NCBI RefSeq assembly: GCF_027604915.1
Contig: NZ_JAJAQC010000007.1
Location: 62,001-126,000 of the forward strand
Source of the DNA: Streptomonospora mangrovi
GTDB lineage: Bacteria; Actinomycetota; Actinomycetes; Streptosporangiales; Streptosporangiaceae
DNA length: 64,000 nucleotides
Direction of reading: 5' to 3'
This document shows, one piece after another, positions 42,234 through 50,217 of the stretch (position 1 is its first letter; the number at the start of each line of letters is the position of its first letter). The translations under genes and the position numbers were made by a program. The notes below the pieces were generated by a model, which saw only the letters and a list, made by a program, of their open reading frames with translations, was not told the DNA's origin and ran no database searches.

Positions 42234-44410
42234 CACCGGAGGCGCCGGAGCCGCCCTGGGCCGCAGACCCCGGCGGCGGGATCGGCACGGTCAGCGGCGG
42301 CGCCCGGACGGTCGCCGCCGACCTGCGGGGTCCGGTGCACTCCGGCGACGGCGACCAGTACATCAACAACTACTACACGCTGACGGACGCGCTGAAAGAG
42401 ATCCAGGCGCTCACCCCGCACCGCCCGCGCGCCCGCGCGGCGGGCCGGGTGACCACCGAGGAGATCGAGCGGGTGCTGGCGTGCTTCGTCCCTCCCCCGG
42501 GATTCACCGCCTCCGCGCGGACCGGCGGCACCGCCGTCGTCCTCTCCGGCGGCCAGGGCAGCGGCCGCCGGGCGGCGGCGATCCGGCTGCTCCAGGAGGG
42601 CCGCCGGGAGACCGGGCCGATCCGGGTCCTGCCCGACAGCGACGAGGAGCCTCCCCACCTGGACGAGGACTCCGTCGAGGAGGGCGAACCGCTGCTGCTC
42701 GACCTGTCCTCGGCCGACTCCGAGCGGTTCGCCCGCGTCGCCGCCGAACTGGCCTCCTACCGCGACCGCGTGGCCCGGTGCCGCGGCCGGCTGGTCGTGG
42801 TGGTCGCCACGGAGCAGGAGGCGGCCCTGCGGGAGGCATTCCCCGCCCCCGTGCTGCGCATCGGGCGCCCCGACCCGGTGGAGGTGCTGCGCCGCCATCT
42901 GGCCTACCACCGCGTCGAGGTGGCCCCCGACGTCCTCGCCGCGGCCGACATGCGGGCGCGCCTGGAGCGGTCCGCCGCCGACGAGGCGGCCCACATCGCC
43001 GACCTCGTCGCCCGGCACCGCGAGCAGAACCCGTCCGCCGGCGGCGCCGACCTGGCCGAACTGCTGCGCCAGGCGGCCGGCGAGGACGGGCACTGGGCCG
43101 CCAAGGTGGGCGACAGCATCGAGCGGAACGCCGGCCTGCGGCAGCGCGCCGTCCTCCTCACCGCGGCCATGCTGCACGGCTACTCCACCGACGCGGCCTT
43201 CGAGGCGGCGGAGCAGCTCATCGCCGCCGCCGCGCCGCCCGAGGAGCCGGACCAGCCCCCGCGCCTGGCGCGGCAGGGGTTCATCAAGCAGCTCCAGGAC
43301 CTCGGCGTGGAGGTGCGTCGGGACCGGTCGTTCGCCTTCACCGGGCTGAACTACGACGCGGCCGTGCGCAACCGCTTCTGGGACGAGTTCCCCGACCAGC
43401 ACGCCACGTTCCGGCGGTGGGTCGAGGAGTGCTCCCGGAGCCGGCGGTCGCCCGCCACCGCCCTGGACTCCTCGGCGCTCGCCGCCCTGGGCCAGCGGTT
43501 CGCCGAGCAGGTGCTCCGTACCCGCGAGCCCAAGCAATTGCTGCTGGTCGCCGAGGACTGGCGGGCCGAGGCGCGGCGGGCCGGCCACTGCCACTCCGAC
43601 CTCATGCTGGGCGTCCTGGAGATGATGCTTGGCGACGAGAAGGCAGCCTTCCCGGCCCGCGTACGCCTGCGCGAATGGTCCCGGGACGCCGACCTGGCCG
43701 TCCCCCTCGCGGAGGTGCTGATCGTGGTGTGCGAGCGGACGCTCGCCCTGACCCACCCCGAGCAGGCGGTGGTGCGGCTGCGCCACCTGACGCGCCACCG
43801 GCGCCCACGCGTCGCCGAGCAGGCCGCGGCAACGCTGGTCGGCCTCGCGAACGGCGACGCCGCGATGCACCGCACGCTCGTCCACGTGCTCGCCAACCGC
43901 ATGGTCGACGCCCGCCGCAACGGCGCCCGGCTGTACGCGGCCGACCGCGACCTGCTGTGGCGGGCCACCGAGCCGGACCTGCTCCACCGCCTCGGGCCGC
44001 CGATCGCCGCCTCCCCCAGCCGGCACGAGCGCGCCGCCCTGGCGGAGGCGATGGCCGACGACCCGGCGGAGGCGCGCCGGCACACCGAGCGGTGGCTGGC
44101 CGCCTCCACCCACGGCCGCAGGGCGGCGCCGCCTCCGCCCGGCGGCGACCGCCCGCTTCCCGACCGCCTTGAGTCCGTCGCCGTCGCGGCCGTGGCCGCC
44201 GGGCGCTGGATGGAGGCGTACTCCACCGCCCTCCGCTTCGCCGAGAAGGCAGCGGAGGACGCGGCGGAGGCCAAGGTGACCTCGGAGAGCGGCCCGCCGC
44301 AGGAGCGGCGCCGCGAGACCGCCGAGACGTTCACGGCGCGGCTGCGCGTCCTGCGGGGCCTGGCCCCGCGCTCCCGCGACCGCGCCGACGCGAGGAAGGA
44401 CCCCCGATGA
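42230..44410 (+). CDS. large NTPase-like protein with matching N-terminal motif (module 2)
   Basis: The 726-residue protein starts at a GTG overlapping the cyclase-like stop (GTGA). Residues 34-48, GPVHSGDGDQYINNY, match the GPVHTGRGDQHNN at the end of the preceding protein. A P-loop-like strand follows (AVVLSGGQGSGRRAA, 103-115), in which the usual Lys-Ser/Thr is Arg-Arg, then a Walker B-like PLLLDLSSAD. ATP use is therefore doubtful. The rest is alpha-helical, probably a repeat domain (about 300-700). It overlaps the membrane protein gene by four bases. Confidence 0.65.
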   Translation: MTPEAPEPPWAADPGGGIGTVSGGARTVAADLRGPVHSGDGDQYINNYYTLTDALKEIQALTPHRPRARAAGRVTTEEIERVLACFVPPPGFTASARTGGTAVVLSGGQGSGRRAAAIRLLQEGRRETGPIRVLPDSDEEPPHLDEDSVEEGEPLLLDLSSADSERFARVAAELASYRDRVARCRGRLVVVVATEQEAALREAFPAPVLRIGRPDPVEVLRRHLAYHRVEVAPDVLAAADMRARLERSAADEAAHIADLVARHREQNPSAGGADLAELLRQAAGEDGHWAAKVGDSIERNAGLRQRAVLLTAAMLHGYSTDAAFEAAEQLIAAAAPPEEPDQPPRLARQGFIKQLQDLGVEVRRDRSFAFTGLNYDAAVRNRFWDEFPDQHATFRRWVEECSRSRRSPATALDSSALAALGQRFAEQVLRTREPKQLLLVAEDWRAEARRAGHCHSDLMLGVLEMMLGDEKAAFPARVRLREWSRDADLAVPLAEVLIVVCERTLALTHPEQAVVRLRHLTRHRRPRVAEQAAATLVGLANGDAAMHRTLVHVLANRMVDARRNGARLYAADRDLLWRATEPDLLHRLGPPIAASPSRHERAALAEAMADDPAEARRHTERWLAASTHGRRAAPPPPGGDRPLPDRLESVAVAAVAAGRWMEAYSTALRFAEKAAEDAAEAKVTSESGPPQERRRETAETFTARLRVLRGLAPRSRDRADARKDPR

Positions 44411-46164
44411 CGATTCCGGACACGCGCATCCCCGCGGTGGTCGCGCTGGCGGGCGCCGGGGCGAGCGCCGTCGTGGCCGTGGCGGCGGCCTGGTGGGGCC
44501 TGCTCTGGCTCACGCTGCTCCTGGCGCTGGCGGGAGGCGCGCTGCTGCTGTGGCGCCGAGAGGAGCCGGCCTTCGGCGGCGGCCCGCTGTCGGGCACCAC
44601 GTGGACCACCGACGACCCGCCGCCGCCCATGCCCGCCGCGCACGAGGAGCCCGAGGAGCCGCGCACCCCCCGGCGGACCCACCTCACCAAGGTGCCCCTC
44701 CCCAGCGCCCACCCGGAGTACGACGTCCTGCTGTCGGCGGTGGTCAACTGGTATCCGGACCGGGACACCCGCCCCGGCGCCGACGGCCGCGCCAAGACGC
44801 TGGTGGTGGAGCGGGCGGCCGGACTCACCCGGCGCGAGCCGCCCGAGGAGTTCGCGGTGACGGGCCACCGCCTGGCCGCCGAGCTGGGCGAGCCCGCGCG
44901 CAGCGGCGCGGACGGGAGCGAGGTCTGGGCCGAGGAGGTGCGGCTGGAGCTGCGCGAGGAGGACGCCGCGCGGCTGAAGCGGATCCGCGACTTCCGCAAG
45001 GACGAGGAGATCCGGAAACTGGAACGGGCGGCCGAGCGGAGCCTGCGGGACTACCTGCGCAGCGACATGCTCTCCGATCCCGGTCAGGCCGTGCTGTGGT
45101 GGCTGTCCCGCGACCCCGACCGCATCCACGAGACCGCGAACGAGATCGGCACCCTGTCGCTGCTCTCGGCGGCGGCCAGCGGGACCGAGATCCCCCGGCT
45201 CTACCGCGACCTCGCGGGCGAGGGCGGCGGGGCGGAGGCGCCCGGGACCGGGTGGCCCGGTGCGTGGCAGGCCGGCGCGCACACCGGCGGCGGGAACGGG
45301 CAGGCCACCCTCTTCGGGGACGACCGCCTCGGCGGTGCCGCCGCCGGGGCGTGCGCCGAAGCGGCGCCCGAGCCGGGCGGCGGAGGTGGCGGTGGCGGTG
45401 GCGCCGGCGGTGGTGGCGGGGAGGCGGACGCGGCGGACGACGTGCCCGAGCGTGCCGCCGAAGCCTTCATCTACCTGCTGAGCGGGCCGGGCGGAAGGAT
45501 GGACCGGCCGGTGGCCGTCCACGTCGCCGCGGAGATGCTCAAGGAAGCCGGTCGCGTGGACCTGGCGGAGCGGCTCAAACCCGTCCCGGGCGCGGCCGAC
45601 ACCGGAGCCGCCGCGATGCCGGAGGAGGACCGGACCCCCTCGGACGAGGATCGGGCCGCCCCGGGCGAGGAGACGACCGGGCCGCCGCCTCCCGACCGCC
45701 GGACCGGTGCCGGCCCGGACCGCCCGTGGCCGGACTTCCCCGCCGACGACGGCCCTTCCCCCAACGGCTCCCCCAACGGGCGTCCGGCACCGCAGGCCGA
45801 GCCGGGCGGAACCGTGGCGCAGTACCCCGCCGACGGCGGCGCGGGAGCGGGACGTCCCGCACCGCCCGAGCGCGGCTGGACCACCGGCCCCGAGGGCTGG
45901 TTCGGCCCGATGGCACCGGGGAGCACACCCGCGCAGGACGGCCCCGGTGCCGGCTCCGCGCCCACGGCCCCCGAGGCACAGCCACCGCAGGGCCGCGATG
46001 GCAGCCAGGATCGCGAGGACCGCCAGGGCGGAGACCGGGGTGCCGCGCCGGAGGGGTACGGGCCGGCGGAGTACGGCCGCGCGGACGCACCGGGCGAGCG
46101 GCCCGAGCGGCCCCGGCAGCCTGGGGTCCCCGAGCCGCCGGACGAGGAGCCCGGCCGGGGCTGA
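44407..46164 (+). CDS. membrane-anchored protein with long disordered tail (module 2)
   Basis: The 585-residue protein has two adjacent N-terminal membrane helices (about 9-28 and 30-48). A folded domain follows at about 95-260: HPEYDVLLSAVVNWYPD, then a long charged helix with ARLKRIRDFRKDEEIRKLE and QAVLWWLSRDPDRIHE. The remaining 300 residues are Gly/Pro/Asp-rich and look disordered, with a Gly-rich run at about 320-335. The folded part loosely recalls SPFH/band-7 proteins, at low certainty. Its ATGA overlap makes it the last gene of the module 2 operon. Confidence 0.55.
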   Translation: MTIPDTRIPAVVALAGAGASAVVAVAAAWWGLLWLTLLLALAGGALLLWRREEPAFGGGPLSGTTWTTDDPPPPMPAAHEEPEEPRTPRRTHLTKVPLPSAHPEYDVLLSAVVNWYPDRDTRPGADGRAKTLVVERAAGLTRREPPEEFAVTGHRLAAELGEPARSGADGSEVWAEEVRLELREEDAARLKRIRDFRKDEEIRKLERAAERSLRDYLRSDMLSDPGQAVLWWLSRDPDRIHETANEIGTLSLLSAAASGTEIPRLYRDLAGEGGGAEAPGTGWPGAWQAGAHTGGGNGQATLFGDDRLGGAAAGACAEAAPEPGGGGGGGGGAGGGGGEADAADDVPERAAEAFIYLLSGPGGRMDRPVAVHVAAEMLKEAGRVDLAERLKPVPGAADTGAAAMPEEDRTPSDEDRAAPGEETTGPPPPDRRTGAGPDRPWPDFPADDGPSPNGSPNGRPAPQAEPGGTVAQYPADGGAGAGRPAPPERGWTTGPEGWFGPMAPGSTPAQDGPGAGSAPTAPEAQPPQGRDGSQDREDRQGGDRGAAPEGYGPAEYGRADAPGERPERPRQPGVPEPPDEEPGRG

Positions 46165-47871
46165 TGCCCCCGAGCCGACGCCTTCGCCTTCTCCGACCGC
46201 CGCGCAGCGGCGCCGGCCGGTGGGCCGGCGCCGCTGGGCCGCCCGGCGCCGCTGTGAGGCGGGGCCGGGCGGCCGACCCGGGGTGCGCAATCGGGTGCGG
46301 GCCGCTCGGGCGCCCAGGGCCAGGTCGAGGGCGAGGAAGGCGAGGAGGGAGACGCCCAGGACCGGGAGGAAGACGCCGATGGCCGCGGCGGTCGCGGCGA
46401 CGACGATCTTCCACGGCCAGGGCAGCGCCCACCACGAGCCCCGCGCCGGGGGCCGGCCCAGGGGCCAGGAGGCGCTTTGGGACGGGCGGCGGAGCCACCA
46501 CATGCGGTAGCCCAGGACCAGCATGGTGATGAGGCCCAGCATCAGGGCGGTCAGCAGCAGTTGGTTGGGGACCCCGAAGAGGAGGCCCATGTGGGCGTCG
46601 ATGCCCCAGCGGCTGAGCTTGGCCATCAGCGGGTAGTCGGCGAAGCGGACCACGTCCACGACCTCGGCGGTGGCCGGGTCGACCGCTGCGGCGTCCACGC
46701 GGGTGGGCCACAGCTTGTCCAGTTCGGTGACGGTGTAGGCGGTGCCCTCGGCCGTGGGCACGACCAGTTCGACGGGGCCGTCGATGTCGGCGGCGCGGGC
46801 CGCCGCGAGGACCCGGTCGATGCCGGCACCGGTTTCGGCCGGCGGTTCGGCGCGGCCGTGCTCCCCGTCTCCGGTGTGGTGGGCGCCGCCCTCGGCGTGG
46901 CCGGCGTGACCGGCGTGGTCGGCGTCCGCCGTGAATCCCTCAGCGGAGTGGGCGCCGCCGGAGTGGCCGTGCTCGGCGTGTCCCTCGCCGGAGAGCTCTC
47001 CGTGTTCCCCGTGGTCCCCGCCCGCCGGGGCGTGGTCGGCCAAGGCCGTCGACACCGCCGGGGTCTCCCAGGCCAGCGCGGCGCGCAGAGCGGTGACGTT
47101 GCCGCCGGCGTACTGGGACCACGTCAGGCCGGTGGCCGACATGAACAGCAGTCCGGCCAGCGCCCACACCCCGATCGAGCCGTGGAAGGACAGCACCCGC
47201 CGCAGCCCGTGGGCGCGCGGCTGAGGGAGCAGCACGCCGCGCACGCGGCGCCGGGCGCGGGCGCGCGCCACCCACAGCACGGCGCCGCCGGCCGCGATCA
47301 CCCACAGCCAACTGGCGGCCAGTTCGCTGTAGAGCCGGCCGGTGTCGCCCAGGTGCAGGTTGCGGTGCAGCAGGTCGATCCAGGTGCGCACCGGAAGCGC
47401 GCCGCTGCTGCCGTAGGAGGTCAGCTCACCGCGCACCTCGGCGGTGTAGGGGTCCACGAACACGGCCTGGCGGTGGCTCTCGCCGAGGCCGTCGAGGTCG
47501 AAGAGCACCCGCGTGGTGTCCTCGGCGCCGGCGCCGGGCCGGACGGCGGCGAGCGTGCCCTCGGGCAGCGCCTCCTGGGCGGCCGCCACCTGCCGCTCCA
47601 GCGGCAGCGGCTCCTCACCCACCCGGGCGACGTGCAGTTCGCGGTCGTAGACCAGCTCCTCGATCTGCGGTGTCCAGACGTAGAGCAGGCCGCTGACGGC
47701 GGCGACCAGGATGAACGGGGCCACCAGGACGCCCGCGTAGAAGTGCGTGCGCAGCAGGAGCGCCCGCAGCAGCGCCCACGGTGACGCGGGGGCCGGGTCG
47801 GACGGGGGAGACGCGGAGGACGCGGGCGGAGGCGGCTGTTCGGATTCGGCGATGGGCATGGGGGTCCCCAT
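46165..47871 (-). CDS. PepSY-domain membrane protein with His-rich loop, stop codon not found
   Basis: This is a PepSY-TM protein with an N-terminal membrane helix (HFYAGVLVAPFILVAAVSGLLYVW), PepSY segments (VFVDPYTAEVRGEL, AAAVDPATAEVVDVV), and further helices (SFHGSIGVWALAGLLFMSATGLTW, NQLLLTALMLGLITMLVLGYRMWW). A loop at plus coordinates 46855-47045 holds many His-Gly-Glu clusters (HGEHGEL, HAEHGHSGG, HAGHAGHAEGG), a likely metal-binding segment. Such proteins are linked to metal reduction. The frame has no stop after the last helix and stays open antisense to 43351; the end given here is only the border of the convergent gene. The start could be 47919, 47871 or 47856. Confidence 0.7.
46205..46236. 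terminator. bidirectional hairpin between convergent genes
   Basis: A 14-bp perfect stem (46205-46218 with 46223-46236) encloses the loop GGTG. It lies 41 bases after the stop of the 44407 gene and in the region where the convergent PepSY gene should end, so it can serve both. Confidence 0.75.
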
Positions 47872-48085
47872 CCGTTCTGTGTCGGCCGCCGGGTCGGCGA
47901 GCGTGGATACGGCTGTCACGGCAGTGGTCGGATGCGGGGCCGGAAAAGTTCCCGATCATGGGCGACCGCTTTTCGCCTTCCGCGCGGAACCGACCGCAGT
48001 GCCCGCCGGCGTTTTCCGTTCCTCGCCCGCCCCTCGCCCGCTCTCCCCCGGCGAGCCGCGTGTCCTTCCCGCATCCGCGAACGCC

Positions 48086-48117
48086 GGGCGCCGGTCGACG
48101 GGCGCCGACCGGCGCCC
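48086..48117 (-). terminator. hairpin downstream of the ribosomal operon (distal)
   Basis: Perfect 12-bp stem, GGGCGCCGGTCG with its complement, and an 8-base loop. It lies 126 bases beyond the L32 stop. Confidence 0.65.
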
Positions 48118-48146
48118 GCGATCCACGCACCCGCGCACACGGCGAA

Positions 48147-48170
48147 GGCGTGGGCGGTTCCGCCCACGCC
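48147..48170 (-). terminator. hairpin downstream of the ribosomal operon (proximal)
   Basis: Perfect 10-bp stem, GGCGTGGGCG with CGCCCACGCC, around the tetraloop GTTC, 73 bases beyond the L32 stop codon. Likely operon terminator. Confidence 0.7.
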
Positions 48171-48242
48171 TGCCGGTCACGGCGCCGTACGGCCGCCCGC
48201 TCGCCTACGCCCTCCCCCGCGCCGCTGCGCTCGCCGCCGTGC

Positions 48243-48419
48243 TCAGCCCCGCTCGGGCGGCGGCAGCAGCCCGCGCCGGTAGGCCGGGACCAGTCGGTAG
48301 GGCACCCGGACCGTGCGCCCGTCGAGCTGGATCGTGGCGAGTTCGGGGCGTTCGGCCTTCCAGGCGGACCGGCGCTTGCGGGTGCTCGACCTGGGTTTGC
48401 GCTGCTTGGGCACTGCCAT
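48243..48419 (-). CDS. rpmF: 50S ribosomal protein L32, zinc-free paralogue
   Basis: The 58-residue protein begins MAVPKQRKPRSSTRKRRSAW, the standard L32 start. The zinc-ribbon cysteines found in the second half of ordinary L32 are absent, making it a C-minus form. It is the last gene of the six-gene ribosomal operon starting at 49974, behind AGGAGA. Under zinc shortage such copies replace the zinc-binding versions and free zinc. Confidence 0.9.
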   Translation of the reverse strand: MAVPKQRKPRSSTRKRRSAWKAERPELATIQLDGRTVRVPYRLVPAYRRGLLPPPERG

Positions 48420-48469
48420 GGCGGTGTCTCCTGTTCTGTCGGAGGTCGGTTACCGGCGGCGGACGCCGG

Positions 48470-48718
48470 TCACTGGGGGCGGGAGTAGCGGCGCTTGAAG
48501 CGCTCGACGCGGCCGGCGGTGTCGACCACGCGGCTCTGCCCGGTGTAGAAGGGGTGGCTCGCCGAGGAGATCTCGACGTCGATGACGGGGTAGGTGTTGC
48601 CGTCCTCCCACTCGATCGTGGTGTCGCTGGTGGCGGTGGAGCGGGTGAGGAAGGCGAATCCGGCGGCGCGGTCGCGGAAGACGACCGGGTTGTAGGGCGG
48701 GTGGATGCCGGGGCGCAT
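48470..48718 (-). CDS. rpmE2: 50S ribosomal protein L31 type B, zinc-free
   Basis: The 82-residue type B L31 begins [16 protein letters not shown] and contains [10 protein letters not shown] and a basic end ([12 protein letters not shown]). No cysteines are present, as expected of the zinc-independent type. It lies in the Zur-type operon, 50 bases before L32. Confidence 0.95.
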   Translation of the reverse strand: MRPGIHPPYNPVVFRDRAAGFAFLTRSTATSDTTIEWEDGNTYPVIDVEISSASHPFYTGQSRVVDTAGRVERFKRRYSRPQ

Positions 48719-48828
48719 GGCGGTGTCCTTTCGGGTCGGCTGCGGGCGGCGGTGGCATGCGGGCGCGCGGGCGCGGTGAGCGCGCGGGCGCGGTGGTTCG
48801 CGGGGTTCGCGGGGTTCGCGGCGGGCGC

Positions 48829-48993
48829 TCAGCGCTGCTCGCGGAACTCCACGTGGCGGCGCACCACCGGGTCGTACTTGCGCAGCACCAGCCGGTCGGG
48901 GGTGTTGCGGCGGTTCTTGCGGGTCACGTAGATGTAGCCCGTGCCGGCGGTGGAGGCCAGCTTGATGATGGGACGTGCTCGGTCGCGTGCCAT
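48829..48993 (-). CDS. rpmG: 50S ribosomal protein L33, zinc-free paralogue
   Basis: The 54-residue protein begins [20 protein letters not shown] and contains [21 protein letters not shown], typical of L33. All four zinc-binding cysteines of the C-plus form are missing. It lies in the operon between S14 and L31. Confidence 0.95.
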   Translation of the reverse strand: MARDRARPIIKLASTAGTGYIYVTRKNRRNTPDRLVLRKYDPVVRRHVEFREQR

Positions 48994-49075
48994 GGGTCTC
49001 CTCGGCTGAGGTGGTCGGGGCGGGGCGCCCGCCGCGCGGATGGGCCGCCCGCCGGGCGGGGTCGCGGCGGCGGGG

Positions 49076-49381
49076 TCACCAACTGGACTTGGTCACTCCG
49101 GGCAGTTCGCCGCGATGGGCCATCTCGCGGAAGCGGATGCGCGAGAGCCCGAACCGCCGCAGGTGGCCCCGGGGCCGGCCGTCGACGGCGTCGCGGTTGC
49201 GCACCCGGGTGGCGCTGGCGTCGCGGGGCTGACGCTGGAGGGCCACCACGGCTTCGGCGCGCTCCTCGGGGGTGGTGCGGGGGTTCTTGATGATCCGCTT
49301 GAGTTCGGCCCGCCGCTCGGCGTAGCGGGCGACGACGCGCTTGCGGTGCTCGTTGCGGGCGATTTTGCTGGTCTTGGCCAT
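49076..49381 (-). CDS. rpsN: 30S ribosomal protein S14, zinc-free long form
   Basis: The 101-residue protein begins [20 protein letters not shown] and ends LGVTKSSW-like ([11 protein letters not shown]). This is the long S14 form without the CxxC...CxxC zinc site of the 61-residue type. The ATG begins one base past the L28 stop, so the two are tightly coupled. Confidence 0.95.
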   Translation of the reverse strand: MAKTSKIARNEHRKRVVARYAERRAELKRIIKNPRTTPEERAEAVVALQRQPRDASATRVRNRDAVDGRPRGHLRRFGLSRIRFREMAHRGELPGVTKSSW

Positions 49382-49382
49382 G

Positions 49383-49619
49383 TCAGACCCGCTCCCCTCG
49401 CGCGCGGATGTCGGCGACGACGCGCTCGATGCCGCGTGCGTCGATCACCTTCATGCCTTTGGTGCTGACGGTCAGCCGGACGTAGCGGTTCTCGCTGGGC
49501 AGCCAGTAGCGCTTGCGCTGGATGTTGGGGTTGAACCGCCGCCGGGTGCGGCGGTGGGAGTGGGAGACGGCGTTGCCGAAGGCGGGTGCCTTTCCGGTCA
49601 CCTGGCAGATGCGGGACAT
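49383..49619 (-). CDS. rpmB: 50S ribosomal protein L28, zinc-free paralogue
   Basis: The 78-residue protein begins [20 protein letters not shown] and continues with [20 protein letters not shown]. Only one Cys remains, so no four-Cys zinc site exists. ATG 49617-49619 follows AAAGGA; the longer frame start at 49643 is not supported. It is the second gene of the operon. Confidence 0.95.
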   Translation of the reverse strand: MSRICQVTGKAPAFGNAVSHSHRRTRRRFNPNIQRKRYWLPSENRYVRLTVSTKGMKVIDARGIERVVADIRARGERV

Positions 49620-49713
49620 GCGGATTCCTTTCAGTGGGCTCACAGGTGCGCACGGGTCTCTCAGGGGGTGAGGAGGAGACCCGGAAGCGGCGGGGAAGCA
49701 GGTGCCGCGCGGG

Positions 49714-49974
49714 TCAGGACCGCCCGCGCGGCGGCGGCGCGGAGGGGTAGGGCAGCAGCGCCATCTCGCGGGCGTTCTTGATGGCTCGCGCGATGAGCCG
49801 CTGCTGGCGCGCCGTGACGCGGGTGACCCGGCGGCTGCGGATCTTGCCCCGGTCGGAGATGAACCGGCGCAGCAGGTCGGTGTCCTTGTAGTCGACGTAG
49901 TCGAGGTCGCCCAGGGGGTTGGCGAACCGGGACGGCGTCCTGCGCCCGCCCGACCGCCGAGGTGTCGAGGTCAT
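49714..49974 (-). CDS. rpsR: 30S ribosomal protein S18, zinc-free paralogue
   Basis: The 86-residue protein contains [20 protein letters not shown] and [20 protein letters not shown], typical S18. No zinc-binding cysteines are present. ATG 49972-49974 with GGGAGG is used instead of the frame start at 50028, which would overlap the Zur boxes. It is the first gene of the operon. Confidence 0.95.
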   Translation of the reverse strand: MTSTPRRSGGRRTPSRFANPLGDLDYVDYKDTDLLRRFISDRGKIRSRRVTRVTARQQRLIARAIKNAREMALLPYPSAPPPRGRS

Positions 49975-50006
49975 GGTCTGCCTCCCGTGCCTGTCGCGGG
50001 GAATGG

Positions 50007-50030
50007 TGAAAACGATAACCGTTTTCATCG
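50007..50030 (-). promoter_or_regulatory. overlapping Zur boxes of the ribosomal operon
   Basis: Arms TGAAAACG (50007-50014) and CGTTTTCA (50020-50027) flank ATAAC. Read in the 7-1-7 form, two sites overlap by 9 bases: 50007-50021 and 50013-50027. The second, on the other strand TGAAAACGGTTATCG, differs from the box at 21459-21475 by only the last bases. Zur control of C-minus ribosomal genes is well known in Streptomyces and Mycobacterium. The site lies 33 bases before the S18 start. Confidence 0.88.
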
Positions 50031-50217
50031 TACCGGCATGACGACCCCTCGGTGCACGGCACGCCGGGTGAGGAGTGACGGAAGCGAGGGAGGGGGGCGG
50101 AACGGGCGGCGCCGGGCAGGCGGCGGGCAGACCGCAGCCGCCGGCGGGCCGTGCGGCCCGTCGGCGGCGGAGGCAATACCTGGGGGAGGGTCCGCCCGCG
50201 CGCGGCCTCCTTCGCGC

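Larger units (their letters stand above)
47872..48242 (-). other. gap between L32 and PepSY genes with two hairpins
   Basis: There is no gene here. Two strong hairpins lie close together (48086-48117 and 48147-48170), downstream of the ribosomal operon. They argue that the PepSY gene has its own promoter, which should lie at about 47880-48080, rather than being transcribed from the Zur-controlled promoter. Confidence 0.5.

Noticed and set aside
43351-46164. Antisense continuation of the PepSY reading frame through two plus-strand genes
   Set aside because: The sequence past 46236 has no PepSY similarity and matches shadow composition; the plus-strand genes are coupled by overlapping starts and stops and are more credible.
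36106-46164. CBASS or Pycsar anti-phage cassette as such
   Set aside because: No known effector (TIR, nuclease or transmembrane effector with a cNMP sensor) and no CD-NTase fold was found; the resemblance is limited to the presence of a class III cyclase-like domain.
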